Shown in pieces: positions 1 through 64,000 of a stretch of DNA of 64,000 bases; the stretch's first letter is position 1; every line of letters begins with the position of its first letter. Both the position numbers and the translations under genes were made by a program. The DNA is from Amorphochlora amoebiformis. Its lineage: Eukaryota > Cercozoa > Chlorarachniophyceae. Where the stretch lies: assembly GCA_054601695.1 (NCBI GenBank), contig BAAHQB010000115.1, positions 248,001 to 312,000 on the forward strand, in the 5' to 3' direction. A model generated the notes under the pieces. That model was given only the letters and a program-made list of their open reading frames with translations. It was not told the DNA's origin and searched no databases.

Positions 1-31
<31 letters not shown>

Positions 32-71
32 ACTATGTATATATATATATAAATATATACAAATATATATA

Positions 72-127
<56 letters not shown>

Positions 128-175
128 CCTATATATATTTTATATATATATATATATATATATGTACATATATAC

Positions 176-248
<73 letters not shown>

Positions 249-480
249 ACAGAAAGTCTATGAGAGAAAGGAATATGGAAGGGAGATAGACAGACAGCAT
301 GCGTATGAGAGGAGAAGACAACGTCTAGAATGAGATTGTCATGAATAAAGGTAGGGAGGTTCACAAGGAGAGGCGGGCAGGTGAGAGAGATTGAAGTATA
401 AGAGTTAATATAACATTTATAATGATATATTAAATTTTTAGACATGTTTATATATATATATGTATATGAGTATATAAATG

Positions 481-512
<32 letters not shown>

Positions 513-521
513 ATATATTAT

Positions 522-588
<67 letters not shown>

Positions 589-603
589 GAAGTAGCGACA
601 GAC

Positions 604-6362
<5,759 letters not shown>

Positions 6363-7133
6363 CTGTGGAATGCCTTCCCGGGTTATGACATGTTTGGCAG
6401 CATTTTCGCCATCACTACACGTGGGACATATTTGCAAACGTAGGAGTGTGTGTGATATGCGATGCGTCCTGACTATATAGACCATTTAGATCTTTTTCTT
6501 CAAGATGTGAAACATGTTTGTTTGTGTTTACGTTCTTTGAGATAATGGATTACCTCCGTGTGCATGCACGTGGAGGCTCGTTTGTGGAACGTGTTATGTG
6601 CTTACGAATAGTAACATCATTTACAGTGTCCCTGAAAAACCATCCACATTGGTGCCTGCGACTTGTGAGAGCTATGCATACCGGGCGTGTAAGCATGTAC
6701 AAAGTGGTCACGACTCCCATCCAACACTTTTGCCAGATTGAGTACCCGCATTCTCTCGAACCAACGAAAAGATGAAATATCGTGAAACACTCACGTTCAG
6801 CTCCCTTTGAAAAGACACATGAAGGTGTTTTCCCGCCTGGGTCATGTAACAGGATAACGAAGGGAGGAAGAGGATTGCTGTACCGGCCAACGGGTCGTCG
6901 GATTTTCCATTCAGAGATTCTGGAGATTCCCTGTGTTTACAATCCCCGTGGATATCGGGAAAGTCCCGGATATTCGGTTTTAATCGCGGGGAAACTGCCA
7001 ACGACAGCTCTCTGCTGGGGGAACTTTTGACAGTTTCTACCGTGGGAGCACATCGACACCAAATCGTCGCCTACCTCTACGTGTATTTACTCCTGGGGAT
7101 ACAAATACAGCACGTGTGAGTGTCAACTACAGC
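6363..7133. promoter_or_regulatory. Divergent intergenic region between LRRC45-like and CFAP52
   Basis: This 0.77 kb of mixed-composition DNA without long AT tracts separates the head-to-head LRRC45-like and CFAP52 starts, so it probably holds both promoters. An E2F-type string TTTTCCCGCC lies at 6828-6837. An imperfect palindrome (GGATATCGGGA / TCCCGGATATT) lies near 6950-6975. No TATA box or RFX X-box was recognised with confidence. A missing first exon of the LRRC45-like gene could also be here. The open frames on both strands look non-coding. Confidence 0.45.
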
Positions 7134-17653
<10,520 letters not shown>

Positions 17654-17729
17654 TTACACCTAAATTGATAAGTAATACATGTACATATATATATATATAC
17701 ATATATATTTATATATATACATACACATG

Positions 17730-17766
<37 letters not shown>

Positions 17767-18244
17767 CATATATTTAAACAATTTTCCAGGTAGCTAGGAG
17801 CGGTAGCAACCTGGTCGGCAGAGCTGTTACACGCTTATGACATCAATGGAACATGTCATCTCTAGCATCTATCGGATATCGATCGAATCCATATTTTTTC
17901 GATGTCCGTCAGGCTGGTGTAGGCATGTAATTGCAGCTCCAGCGCAAAATGTTAGAACATCGTCTAGCTACTACTAGGCCACATAGACTACATTCCCTAG
18001 AAAGCGTGCTGCAGCTTCTGAGGTCATCAGTAAAAGTGTATCTAGTTATTAACTAGTATTAAAGTGATTATGACATGCACATTCATTAGATTCATTTGTG
18101 GCGATGGTTATGTGATATGTTTCCAGTATCTAGAGTATCTAGAGTATGTGTATATTACATAATCTAGATATATATATATATATTATATATATATATATAT
18201 ATATACTAGATATGTATAGGCATATATTCTAGATATTATATCTA

Positions 18245-18283
<39 letters not shown>

Positions 18284-18341
18284 CATATCTAGACATATAT
18301 ACACATATACATACACACACACATATCTACTGGATCTAGCG

Positions 18342-18397
<56 letters not shown>

Positions 18398-18399
18398 TA

Positions 18400-18446
<47 letters not shown>

Positions 18447-18477
18447 AGATATATATATATATTCTAGATATTATATG

Positions 18478-18509
<32 letters not shown>

Positions 18510-19978
18510 CTAGATATATACTCTAGAGGCTCTGGATACTCTAGATACTAACTAATAGTAACTATCCTACTAGATCTAGATTTCTAGGATATACATACTA
18601 CTAGATCTATAGTAGATATACTTTAGATATAAGGTATATATCATGAGAGTACCGTACTAGCGTAGGCTGCCAATCTAACAATTAATTGTTCTCAAGTGAA
18701 GACACTCTCTAGACCCTACGTATACGTACTACCATGGTAGTCCCAGCATATCGTATTAACTAGATTGAATCATTCATCTAGTTCATGGCCCACGTGTACT
18801 TTCACTAGTCTACTGTGGATATTTGGCCAGTATGATACTATCTAGAGTATCTATAGTATACAGTGGATACACGATGCAGCAGATACATTGTAGATACCCT
18901 AGATACCGTCGGATACGTACGTACGTATACGTACATCAGTGCGTACATATGTATGTATGTATATATTCTCTAGATTCTAAACGTACGTACGTACATGCAA
19001 AGTGACCGACTCTAATCAATTATACGTACGCACGAGCCATGGCTATTTCTAGTATTAATTGTACTGTTAGACTAGTACGCATCATGTCATAGTAAGACTG
19101 GTACGCACCATGTCATAGTAAGACCTGAAGACTGTACCGTACTTACACAAATACACTATATCTAGTATATCTAGACTATATAGACACAGTCTATCATGGC
19201 CTATGATATAGATGATACTAAGGCTTTGAGTGCATGTATCTAGTGTCTAGAGTGTACAGTAATAGTAGTTGTACCATGATCAAGATGAGATACGTGCTTG
19301 ATCTTCTAGTACTAGTGTTAGCAGTGCTGTAGTTGTCCAGGTAGTAGCTAGTAGTAGTATGTAGAGTATGACAGCGTCGAGAGCGTATATTTTTTTAGAA
19401 ATGAGGCGTTTACCTAGAGTATATAATCTTGATAATGCGCACCGTACGTACAGACAGACGTAGTCTAACTAGTCTAATGATCAGTTTCGGATATACTCGA
19501 TATAGAATAATGATTGAAATTTTGCAATCTTGCATGCCATAAGCACCGGTAGCTACTAGAGCTAGCCTATCAAATCGACGCTTTTCACTGGCTAGCTCTG
19601 GTAGCAAGCCTTTATAGGCATCTGGTTTAGACTCGTAAACTCTAGAAACTAGTTAATGTTGTAGTGTAAGTTGTAGACCATATGAAATATTTGCAAATCC
19701 GAATCTTGGCAATGATCGATTGGATTGGATTCGCGATAAAATCGAGAAAATATTTCTTGATTAGAGAAAGTGCAACAATTTATTCGAACGTAATGAAAGT
19801 TTAAGGCTTGATTCTTTGTGTATTTGGTTATATGGATAGAGTATTCGCTTTTTCCCATTATCCTTTCCATTTTTCTTATTACCATTAACATATATATATA
19901 TATATTTATATATATATATGTTTATATATATGTGTATATATCTTGTATTACATATGTATGCACGTTACATTTGCAAAG
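17654..19978. other. Convergent intergenic region, rich in CTAG/TCTAGA
   Basis: Between the 3' ends of CFAP52 and the SNARE gene. 17.8-19.65 kb is non-microsatellite DNA unusually rich in CTAG, TCTAGATA and TACGTACG words. 18.16-18.53 kb has AT arrays bounded by CTAGATAT. No exon with family similarity was seen; the short open frames look random. Confidence 0.6.
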
Positions 19979-29995
<10,017 letters not shown>

Positions 29996-30150
29996 ATTGA
30001 GGCTGCGTATGTGTGTTGTAATGTTTTGTATATGTTTTTATGTGTGTGTAAAATATACAGGTGGATGTATATGTATGTATATATATATATATATATATAT
30101 ATGTTCAGATATACGTGTGTATGGATATATATATATATATAGTAAATATA

Positions 30151-30198
<48 letters not shown>

Positions 30199-30212
30199 AT
30201 GTGTGTACATAT

Positions 30213-30276
<64 letters not shown>

Positions 30277-30387
30277 ATGTATGTATGTATGCGTATTTAC
30301 GCACATGAATATGTATGTATTATGTACATGTCCAGGCATATTCTAGCTGTATGTGTATAGTATTTGTATCTATATACACATGCATAT

Positions 30388-30434
<47 letters not shown>

Positions 30435-30450
30435 TATATATGTATATAAT

Positions 30451-30500
<50 letters not shown>

Positions 30501-30545
30501 TATATATACACATATACGTACACATACATATACATATAGATAAAC

Positions 30546-30584
<39 letters not shown>

Positions 30585-30639
30585 ATTGCATACTGCGTTG
30601 CAGATTACCACATACATACATACACACACATACATATAT

Positions 30640-30671
<32 letters not shown>

Positions 30672-30719
30672 GTGTGTGTGTGTACATATATATACCAAGC
30701 ACACAACACTATACTAGAT

Positions 30720-32039
30720 TGAACAAACCGAGGTCGAAAACGAAGATTGAGAGAGAGAGAGAATAAGGCTGAAAGAGAACGAGAAAGAGGAGAGAAGCAG
30801 AAAAACCAGATCCATAAGAGATGAGAAGAGACATTATGAAGGATTTTGAGAAGAGAAAGAGAGGGACTTAGATAGGAGAGAGACAGTCTTTTCAGCGAGG
30901 AAGAGAGAGACGAAATACCAGCGATGGAGGACTTGAGGAGAATGGAGAGGAAATAAAAAAAAACCAAGAGAAAGAGAGAGAAAGCCATCCGGCAGAAACA
31001 CAACACAAGGAGAGATAAGAAAAAAATAAGCACATGCTATCATGTCGAGAAGTCAAAAGAGAGCTATGTATGTAGCACACCATCCATTTTTCAAAGACAA
31101 CTATCTATCTCGCGCGTGAGGAGGTTTCTTGTGCTTTCAGCGAGAAGGAGAGAGAGAGGGGAGAGAGAGACAGAGGGGAGGGAAAAGAGAAAGTGAGACA
31201 ATATAGAGAGAGAAAGAGAGAACAAGAAGAAGAAATAGGAGGGAGATGGTCCCAACCCCGCAGAATACACCTTAAAAACTCACATCTCTGCTCTGCGCTA
31301 CCCCAGGAAGAAAGAGAGAGTGAGAGGGAGAGAGAGAGAGAGAGGGAGAGAAAGGGGGGGGAGCATTAGAGAGAGAAATGTTCAATTGTTTGGAGAATAT
31401 GTGTGCAGGGCTGGGGCAGAGGGGAGCGAAGGTGACACCTTGGTCGGGAGTCGCCGCTTTACGATTTCTGGGGATATTCCGCGAGGCGGACGCTAGTGTG
31501 ACATGTCTGCATGACAATGTGTTTCGGACTTTTTCCTGTTTTTTTCTTTTCGGCCGGAGGCTGAAAGTTTGAATCTCTTTTTGAATTTTTTTTAAAAACA
31601 CGACCCATCACATTTTACATGCAGCCAGCATGCATCATCACTCATCTACACTTTAGGCGAACAATCACGCTCTCATAGGAGAGGGAAACGCATAGAGAGG
31701 TGAGAGATAGATGCGAAAGAGAGAGGTGAGGGAGGCTTGAGAGAGATGAGGAAGAAGGCGTTACAGAGGGAGTGGAGAGGAGATAGAGAGGGGGTGGAGA
31801 GGAGAGAAAGAGTGTAGAAGAGTTTGAGTGAGAGAGATGGGAGGAAGAGAAAAAAATGAGACAAGAGAGAAAGAGGGAGAGAGAGAGGAGAGAGAAAGAG
31901 AGAGGAGAGAAAGAGAGAGGAGGGAGAGAGAGAGGAAGGAGAGGATAGGGGAGAGAAGAGAGGAGAGAGAAAGGGAGAGAAAGAGATGAGAGAGAAAGGC
32001 AGAGAGAGGTTGAGAAGAGAGAGAGAGTGAGAAGAAGAG

Positions 32040-32074
<35 letters not shown>

Positions 32075-32124
32075 AGGAGAGGACAAGAGAAGTGAAGGGA
32101 AGAGAGAGAATGAGAAGGAGAGAC

Positions 32125-32190
<66 letters not shown>

Positions 32191-32224
32191 AGAAAGGAGA
32201 GGGAGAGAGAGAGAGAGAAGAAAG

Positions 32225-32264
<40 letters not shown>

Positions 32265-32296
32265 GGGAGAGAGAGAGAGAGGAGAGAGAGAGAGGG

Positions 32297-32331
<35 letters not shown>

Positions 32332-32440
32332 AGAAAGGAGAGGGAGAGAGAGAGAGAGAAGAAAGGAGAGAGAGAGAGAGAGAGAGAGAAGAGATAGCGA
32401 GAGAGGGAGGGAAGTGAAAAGCGATAGGAAGTCGTAGGAC
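30720..32440 (+). repeat. Polypurine (GA-rich) region
   Basis: About 1.7 kb in which the plus strand is overwhelmingly G and A, with (GA)n, GGAGA and AAGAAAGGAG motifs, densest at 31860-32400. A mixed-composition island lies at 31380-31670. No supported gene; the Arg/Glu-rich and Ser/Leu-rich frames come from composition. Confidence 0.85.
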
Positions 32441-32459
32441 TATGTGCAGAGGATGTGTA

Positions 32460-32514
<55 letters not shown>

Positions 32515-32619
32515 CTTTCGTCGTGAGATTATAAATGTGTAGTATCTTAAATTATACTGCTTATGTACACGGTATACATATTATATATATATATATATAT
32601 ATAAATATATGTGTGTGTG

Positions 32620-32650
<31 letters not shown>

Positions 32651-32723
32651 ATATATATATGTATGTGTATATTGCACACTATGTAATATGTATCAGTGTA
32701 CACTGCATATACATACAAATATA

Positions 32724-32797
<74 letters not shown>

Positions 32798-32814
32798 CAT
32801 ACATACATAGTATC

Positions 32815-33100
32815 CACATATACATTATCCCGACACGATCTGAAAAAAAAAATGACTTCTGGAGAAGCATATCGGGACACATCGCAACGGCTACATACAA
32901 TGTTAGTTCCTGTGTTACACATTTTATTCGAAAGAACCACCTTTCGCGTAGCTCGATCAAATTCCGAGTTTTCATGTGGACTTCAGAAAACGACCTCAAA
33001 CCTTACGGGACTGTAACGTACAGTGTTCTCGCAGATGGTGATGTGACGGAACCAGCGCGCGCTTGACGAACCGAACTGCTGCTTTCATCATCTGGGGATA
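32815..33100. other. Unassigned mixed-composition island
   Basis: About 285 bp of non-repetitive DNA between AT arrays. A plus frame opens [18 protein letters not shown] and another ends [16 protein letters not shown]. Neither was recognised and no exon boundaries are convincing. It could be an exon of the adaptin-like gene or a promoter. Confidence 0.25.
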
Positions 33101-33107
33101 AATGATA

Positions 33108-34378
<1,271 letters not shown>

Positions 34379-34379
34379 C

Positions 34380-34827
34380 TCAACCATTAGTAACATGTTG
34401 CGAGAACATAAACACCACCCTAATCCTCCTAAGACGATGACTGGTAACCAACCGTAGTAACATTAGCATGTGTAGTAATTACCTGTTTGGGCGCGAGTCT
34501 CAAAGAGCCTGCTCGACGCCCTTACAGTTGTACGCTAGCGGTGTACGCATGGATCCCAGCACACGTGTCATCCCTGTTGAACCAGCGTGATAACTGGTAA
34601 CGTAACCCAGTAATTGGTGCCGCGAGGTACCCTTGTTCGAGCTGATGGTATTACATACGTCCATACGCAGCACTATTGTCGGGTGGTCACACGTGAGTAT
34701 GATTGATAATGACTGACCATCGGGTTTTTCCGCGCGAAGCAAAGACTGGTTTCGGTGCTCTATCGGGGTGCTCTCGCCGCTCGCGATACAGCCGATATCA
34801 TGCACATACCATCACCATTCCGGCAGC
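34380..34827. other. Unassigned stretch upstream of the adaptin-ear-like gene
   Basis: Mixed-composition DNA with a 101-codon minus-strand open frame (34500-34805) and shorter plus frames. No family similarity or clean splice sites were seen. It may hold upstream exons or the promoter of the adaptin-like gene. Confidence 0.3.
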
Positions 34828-36390
34828 ACAATGAACAGCGACTCAGAAAAAAAAAAAGAAATCAGCTGCTGCGGTAGTGCTGCCTCCTTCCAGGCAAATC
34901 CTTTCCTTTCCTTGCCTTTCCGTTCAAGGAGGTACCCAATAGAGGGGTACCTGGGAATTATTGCCGAGAATGGGGTACAAGGGAGGGTCGCAGAGAACAC
35001 CCCAACGGTTTCGGTGTCGCCTCATCTGAAGAAAACAATTAAGCGTGAGAAAATAGTCAATATCGCCCAAGATCAACCAGATAATCCAGAAGCTTCAATT
35101 TTTCGTGAGAGAAAAAATATTTATTAAAAAGTCGGCTTCTGAATTTGGCCAAATTTCAAGCACGTTTCACATAAGCTGCGGGCTCTACCCTTCGGTCCTG
35201 TCGTGGTGCCCGTGCAATTTACATATTCTTCCGGGATACGACACCCTGAGCACTCAATCCACCTCCCCGTGCCATCGACTGCCCCACACAACCCCCCCCT
35301 CTTCGACACGAGCCTTTCCACGTAGCCCTCGAGCACATATTAAAGCCCAGTGCTGGAGCAGTATGGAAACGGAATCTGACCCACATTGTCCCGACTTTTC
35401 GCACCGAGCAGACAGACGCCGTCACAGCGCTAACCCCTTCGGTCTCTCAGTTGTCATCCCGCCGCCGCTGCCTAGAAATCGACGAATAATTACTACAACG
35501 AGAAGGAATTCGGGGCTTGGATCAGCGACGTGGACGTGTCCTGGATGTGGGCTTATTCTCAGGTATGCTGCTCATCTGTTTACCCTTGGTTCCCCCTGGG
35601 CAGCTTTCAGGAGGGATGCAGGAATTGGAGGAAAGTGGGATGAAATTCACCGAATGGCAAAGATTCCCAGCCGTGTGTGTAAAATTACATGTTTCTTGTC
35701 TCCCTACTCTCAGGCGATGCAAGTTGCTGATCATCGTCAATCACAGCGTAAACTGTATCAAGAACCGTAGACGGTTGGAGCTTAAAACACCACCGAAGCT
35801 AAAGTCGCAAATGAATGTAAGTTCCTCCTGACAAATATTGTGGGAGAGTTCTAACGTGCAAACCACGACCTGGAGAGAACAGAGGAGAAAACAAAAGCAG
35901 AGATAGAAAAAAAGACAATAGAGCTAGGAGAATGAGAGGGACGGAGGGGAGTGTAGAGTGAAAAGAGAGGAGAGCGGAAAAGGTATAGCTAGAAGCGAAA
36001 GGTAAGAGAAACCCAAGAGATAAACTTCGTAAGTTTGACCAAAACTTCTTAACCTAGGCGAACATCGAAGTGGGATCTATGCCGGACGAGTGCATGTATT
36101 CGTGACCAGTCGTATACCTATCCGTGACCAAGTCACATATACTCCTAACCTACACAAATTTTCCACTTTAGAATGTGGACACACCATTGGGAGTCGTCAG
36201 GCCCTTTAATGTCGGCGATAGTACCAACTACCTATCATCTCTTTCTGTAGATATTTCCACAGGATTAATTAGGGCTTTCTTTACAATAAGAGTCCGAGGC
36301 CTGAGTGTACACCAAAGCGCTACATGCTGGCCACAGCGAGACGGCAAGAGGCCTCTGTATGTCGTTTCCGGACGTCGACTTGCTCTGTAA
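34828..36390 (+). CDS. AP-2 alpha-adaptin appendage (ear)-like protein, partial and tentative model
   Basis: The appendage of AP-2 alpha binds endocytic accessory proteins. Likely exon pieces on the plus strand: an open stretch 34828-35104 (GYLGIIAENGVQG, KIVNIAQDQPDNPEASIF), 35161 or 35176-35268 (FGPVVVPVQFTYSSG ending SIHLP), 35476-35562 (KSTNNYYNEKEFGAWISD), 35604 to about 35678 (LSGGMQELEES), 35714-35816 (frame unsettled) and 36172-36390 (STNYLSSLSVDISTGLIRAF to TAA). The order resembles the alpha-ear sandwich and platform: QF-Y, KLPITLNKFF-like, FFxxW-like, then the TxxIGCLLRLE-like strand. Several phases do not join cleanly, so some boundaries are wrong. The start at ATG 34830 (MNSDSEKKKE) is weak. 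No adaptin trunk exons were found upstream. This may be another adaptin-ear protein. Confidence 0.42.
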
Positions 36391-36801
36391 CTACATGGGA
36401 TTTAACTTTGTAATTGTTGCAGTTCAAATTTATGCTCAAATTGACGTATTAAGTACAGTTCACGATCGATCAAGATGTACAAATTAATTAGCTTTTAAAT
36501 TACTAGAACTTTTATAGTATTATATACGATATACAATTATATATATAATTAGATACCAAAAAGTAATTTTCATGGTTATACGGTATGCTAGAGGCAGAAA
36601 CCTCGTTGAATAAATAAGCTCAAAAATGTAGACAAAAGAATCAGATTGAGTAATACTATATTGCAATCTTGTTAATAGCTATTTATATATATATATTGTA
36701 TATTCAATAATTTCAATGATACAACTAGCTAGGATATATCATATAAATACTATAGTATATAAATACTATAGTAGTACTATGATATATATACACTGAATAC
36801 A

Positions 36802-36843
<42 letters not shown>

Positions 36844-36987
36844 ATATAATATTATGTATATAGGTGTGTGTGTGTGTGTGTGTGTGTGTATAACTCGTAC
36901 CAGACTTAAACCACAATGTGAAGCCAAATATATCATCCTTCAATAGCGTTCATGAAGAGTGCGCTCACCGTTCAGTCACGATGAAAT
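36391..36987. other. Intergenic stretch between the adaptin-ear-like and rhomboid genes
   Basis: AT-rich with (GT)n at 36824-36888. No coding segment recognised. Presumed 3' flank of one gene and promoter of the next. Confidence 0.45.
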
Positions 36988-37296
36988 ATGTACACATGCT
37001 GGCGTGCTCCATTAGTCGATCTTCTACGGGGATTCCGGTTCAACACCGGGATTATGTGGAAACTAAAAATTTCGCGGAATCTCCGGTCTTGGACCAATGG
37101 CCTTCCGCTTGCCCCGCTTGCGGACCCTCGCGATTTATGGGCCATTTGGAAGGAATTGGGGGGTCCCAAGGGCATGTTCGCGAAAAACATACAGGGGTTC
37201 TTTGGTTTTTCCCAGAAAATCTCATTCTTGGCGGGGGGGATTTTTTCCTCGGAGGATTTGGGGACAGGGACTGAAGAAGAGACTGAACTCCCAGGG
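36988..37296 (+). CDS. Possible first exon of the rhomboid gene (unrecognised sequence)
   Basis: An open frame begins ATG at 36988 ([18 protein letters not shown]) with an Arg-rich, acid-poor first 35 residues, as in mitochondrial presequences. It continues through [19 protein letters not shown] to a GTATGG donor-like site at 37297. It is on the same strand upstream of the rhomboid exons, and the local composition is not AT-repetitive. The phase of that donor (0) does not match the next known exon (38796, which needs phase 1). Either an exon is missing, another donor is used, or this is not coding. No family was recognised for this piece alone. Confidence 0.3.
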
Positions 37297-37578
37297 GTAT
37301 GGCCTAAAATCTGTATCTTTCAGTGTATATACTCGGTGTGTAAACGTAATGTGTACATGAGTGTGAGCATATATGGATATGTGTTTGGTGTAAACATATG
37401 AAATAAATGAATATAATAGTTCGAAGACAGAAAATATGCAATATATATATATATATATATATATAATACATATAATACATATTGTATATATGTATATATA
37501 TATATATATTATATATATATATATGTGTGTATGTCTGTGTGTGTGCATGTATATATATATATAATTGTTTATAATATA

Positions 37579-37614
<36 letters not shown>

Positions 37615-37680
37615 GGTTGTGTACATAGGAAAAAGGCCCTGCCCTCGACGCGGAGGAAATTCTTCAGGGGTGGAGGTGGT

Positions 37681-37731
<51 letters not shown>

Positions 37732-37767
37732 TATATTATACATATATATATATATATATGTGTATAT

Positions 37768-37801
<34 letters not shown>

Positions 37802-37863
37802 AGTGAGTGTAGTAAGCATTGTTTTTTTATATATGTACATCTTAGATATATATATATATATAT

Positions 37864-37894
<31 letters not shown>

Positions 37895-38019
37895 GCTTGT
37901 ATACTTTCATACTCATATACCCACTATGGACTACCGAAATAATATATAGAAAAATAAATATATTATATAATTAATATAAACACACACACAAATACACACA
38001 CACATATACATATATATAT

Positions 38020-38053
<34 letters not shown>

Positions 38054-38147
38054 TTATTCGCATTCCACTCCTGCTCCGGCTCCGGCTTCGCCGTCGTGTC
38101 GTCGTGTCATAAGTGTACTTCACTATACTATACTACGCTTACTAATA

Positions 38148-38202
<55 letters not shown>

Positions 38203-38260
38203 AATGTATACAAATATGCACAAATAAAGAAATTATATACATATGTATATATGTATATAT

Positions 38261-38326
<66 letters not shown>

Positions 38327-38350
38327 AAAACATAATATATCTATATACAA

Positions 38351-38410
<60 letters not shown>

Positions 38411-38502
38411 ATATATATGTGTATATAAATTATAAATATATATACACATATATATATATTATAAAATATTATATATATACACACATAAAAATTTTATATA
38501 AT

Positions 38503-38548
<46 letters not shown>

Positions 38549-38557
38549 CATATGTAC

Positions 38558-38588
<31 letters not shown>

Positions 38589-38795
38589 TGCGTGTTTGTG
38601 TGTGTGTACATGTATGCATATAATGTTTTATTACACACACGAATATATATATATATATATATATATAGGGATATATGTCAATATAAATGTATGTATGTGT
38701 ATATATTCATTTTTATGTACATAATATATATATATATACATACATATAATATATATAATATGATATACATAGATGTACACACATAACCTATTCAG

Positions 38796-46360
<7,565 letters not shown>

Positions 46361-46884
46361 GCTCAATGCTTGATAGTGGCCTACAGCAGCAATTTTGTTC
46401 TTCTGCACAAATTCTAGAAATTACTACTACTAATGATCACTATAATCGCATGATTAAGAATTGCTTAGTTCTGGCCACAGGGATGATCCGCTGCGGTTAA
46501 AGATTTGAGATCATCTAGCTACTCTACTACTAGAGCTAGTCCTGTCTAGTAGTCTATCAGTATAAGTATATAAACCCGGTACTACTAGTTTACTAAGTGA
46601 GACTGGCATACAAGCAGATAGAGCACTCTTCTAGCTAGCTAGTCTTATCACTAGTATCATGGCAAATTCTAGAAATTGCGGCGGTTATTCTATTTTGGTG
46701 TACTTTAGTACGAATACCATTCCTACGCAAGTTACTTTGGTCAAGAGCTTCTAGAGCTTAGTTTCATGTGATATATCACATACATACTCTAGATACTACT
46801 AGACTAGACATAGTTCCAAAGTAAACAAGTTTAGAATTAATTAAAATTGCGGCCCAACGCAGTTACATGAGATCCCATTACGTG
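46361..46884. other. Convergent 3' intergenic region, rhomboid / CFAP61
   Basis: 524 bp of CTAG-rich DNA between the two stop codons. No AATAAA-type signal stands out from the background. Confidence 0.5.
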
Positions 46885-63718
<16,834 letters not shown>

Positions 63719-63958
63719 GGAGCTCTAAATGGAATATACACCGTCAAACTCAAGAACTAACACAAGTTGAACCCACGATAGCCACCTGTCTTCATGCAGA
63801 AACCTCCCACGCTTGAAAAGAATTACTTTGGAACTTGGGGATAAACCAGAGATCCCAGTCCCCGTGACTTTTTGAATCCCCGGGATCCCCTGTTATTTCT
63901 GGGTGGTAACGGTTCGGTAACGTTAGTCTAATCCACTTTCGACCGCTGGTCCGCTGCC
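63719..63958. other. Intergenic stretch upstream of CFAP61
   Basis: About 240 bp of non-repetitive DNA between the CFAP61 start and the possible plus-strand ATG. It is a likely divergent promoter by position only. No motif was recognised. Confidence 0.35.
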
Positions 63959-64000
63959 ATGGATGTGGTGGAGACTAAACATGAGGACGTTTCCATGAGC
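63959..64000 (+). CDS. Possible start of a plus-strand gene, cut by the window edge
   Basis: An ATG at 63959 opens MDVVETKHEDVSMS and is still open at the window end. It lies in mixed-composition DNA divergent from the CFAP61 start, like the LRRC45/CFAP52 pair. Fourteen codons are too few to name it, and a chance open frame is quite possible. Confidence 0.25.
   Translation, partial: MDVVETKHEDVSMS

Noticed and set aside
36918-37274. 118-codon plus-strand open frame in another frame over 37.0-37.3 kb
   Set aside because: The overlapping frame starting at 36988 has more protein-like composition; neither is proven.

Overview
The window is nuclear DNA of a flagellated (ciliated) eukaryote. Genes are cut into many short exons (about 26-170 nt; one of 1,272 nt) by introns built almost wholly from simple repeats: (AT)n in nearly every intron, plus (GT)n, (GA)n, one 1.4 kb (GC)n run and long TTAGGG/CCCTAA telomere-type arrays. 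Two genes encode axonemal proteins and one a basal-body/centrosome protein, so the organism builds motile flagella. The species cannot be named from this evidence. Nearly all raw open frames are translations of (AT)n, (GC)n or (GA)n and are not genes. I built the models by hand from GT-AG junctions, matching intron phases and family similarity recalled from memory. No alignment was run.

Layout. About 604-6362, minus: LRRC45-like leucine-rich repeat protein, running off the left edge. 7134-17653, plus, head-to-head with it: complete CFAP52/WDR16 (25 exons, 684 aa). 17654-19978: non-coding, rich in CTAG. 19979-29995, minus: SNAP-25-type Qb+Qc SNARE (12 exons, about 242 aa) with a cysteine cluster. 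About 30.0-34.4 kb: polypurine and AT repeats, no convincing gene. About 34.8-36.4 kb, plus: fragment resembling the appendage of the AP-2 alpha adaptin. About 37.0-46.36 kb, plus: rhomboid intramembrane serine protease; all catalytic exons are found, the first exon is tentative. 46885-63718, minus, tail-to-tail with it: complete CFAP61 (24 exons, 1149 aa). 63959 onward: possible start of another plus-strand gene.

Function. CFAP52 and CFAP61 are axonemal in other organisms and LRRC45 is a centriole/basal-body protein; LRRC45 and CFAP52 share one 0.8 kb divergent upstream region. The SNARE and the adaptin appendage belong to membrane traffic, and the rhomboid is a membrane protease.

The most unusual signal is a consistent architectural rule. 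In at least four genes, exon-intron junctions have been copied in tandem into the adjoining intron. Copies of a 5' splice site lie downstream of the exon and copies of a 3' splice site lie upstream. Each copy carries the exon edge plus the splice site and is separated from the next by (AT)n. One SNARE exon shows it on both sides, four copies each way. This looks like a record of introns growing outward from their splice junctions through AT-repeat slippage or template switching. Second, several SNARE introns are largely CCCTAA telomeric repeat. Third, one LRRC45 intron is mostly (GC)n and appears to start with a GC splice donor inside that run.
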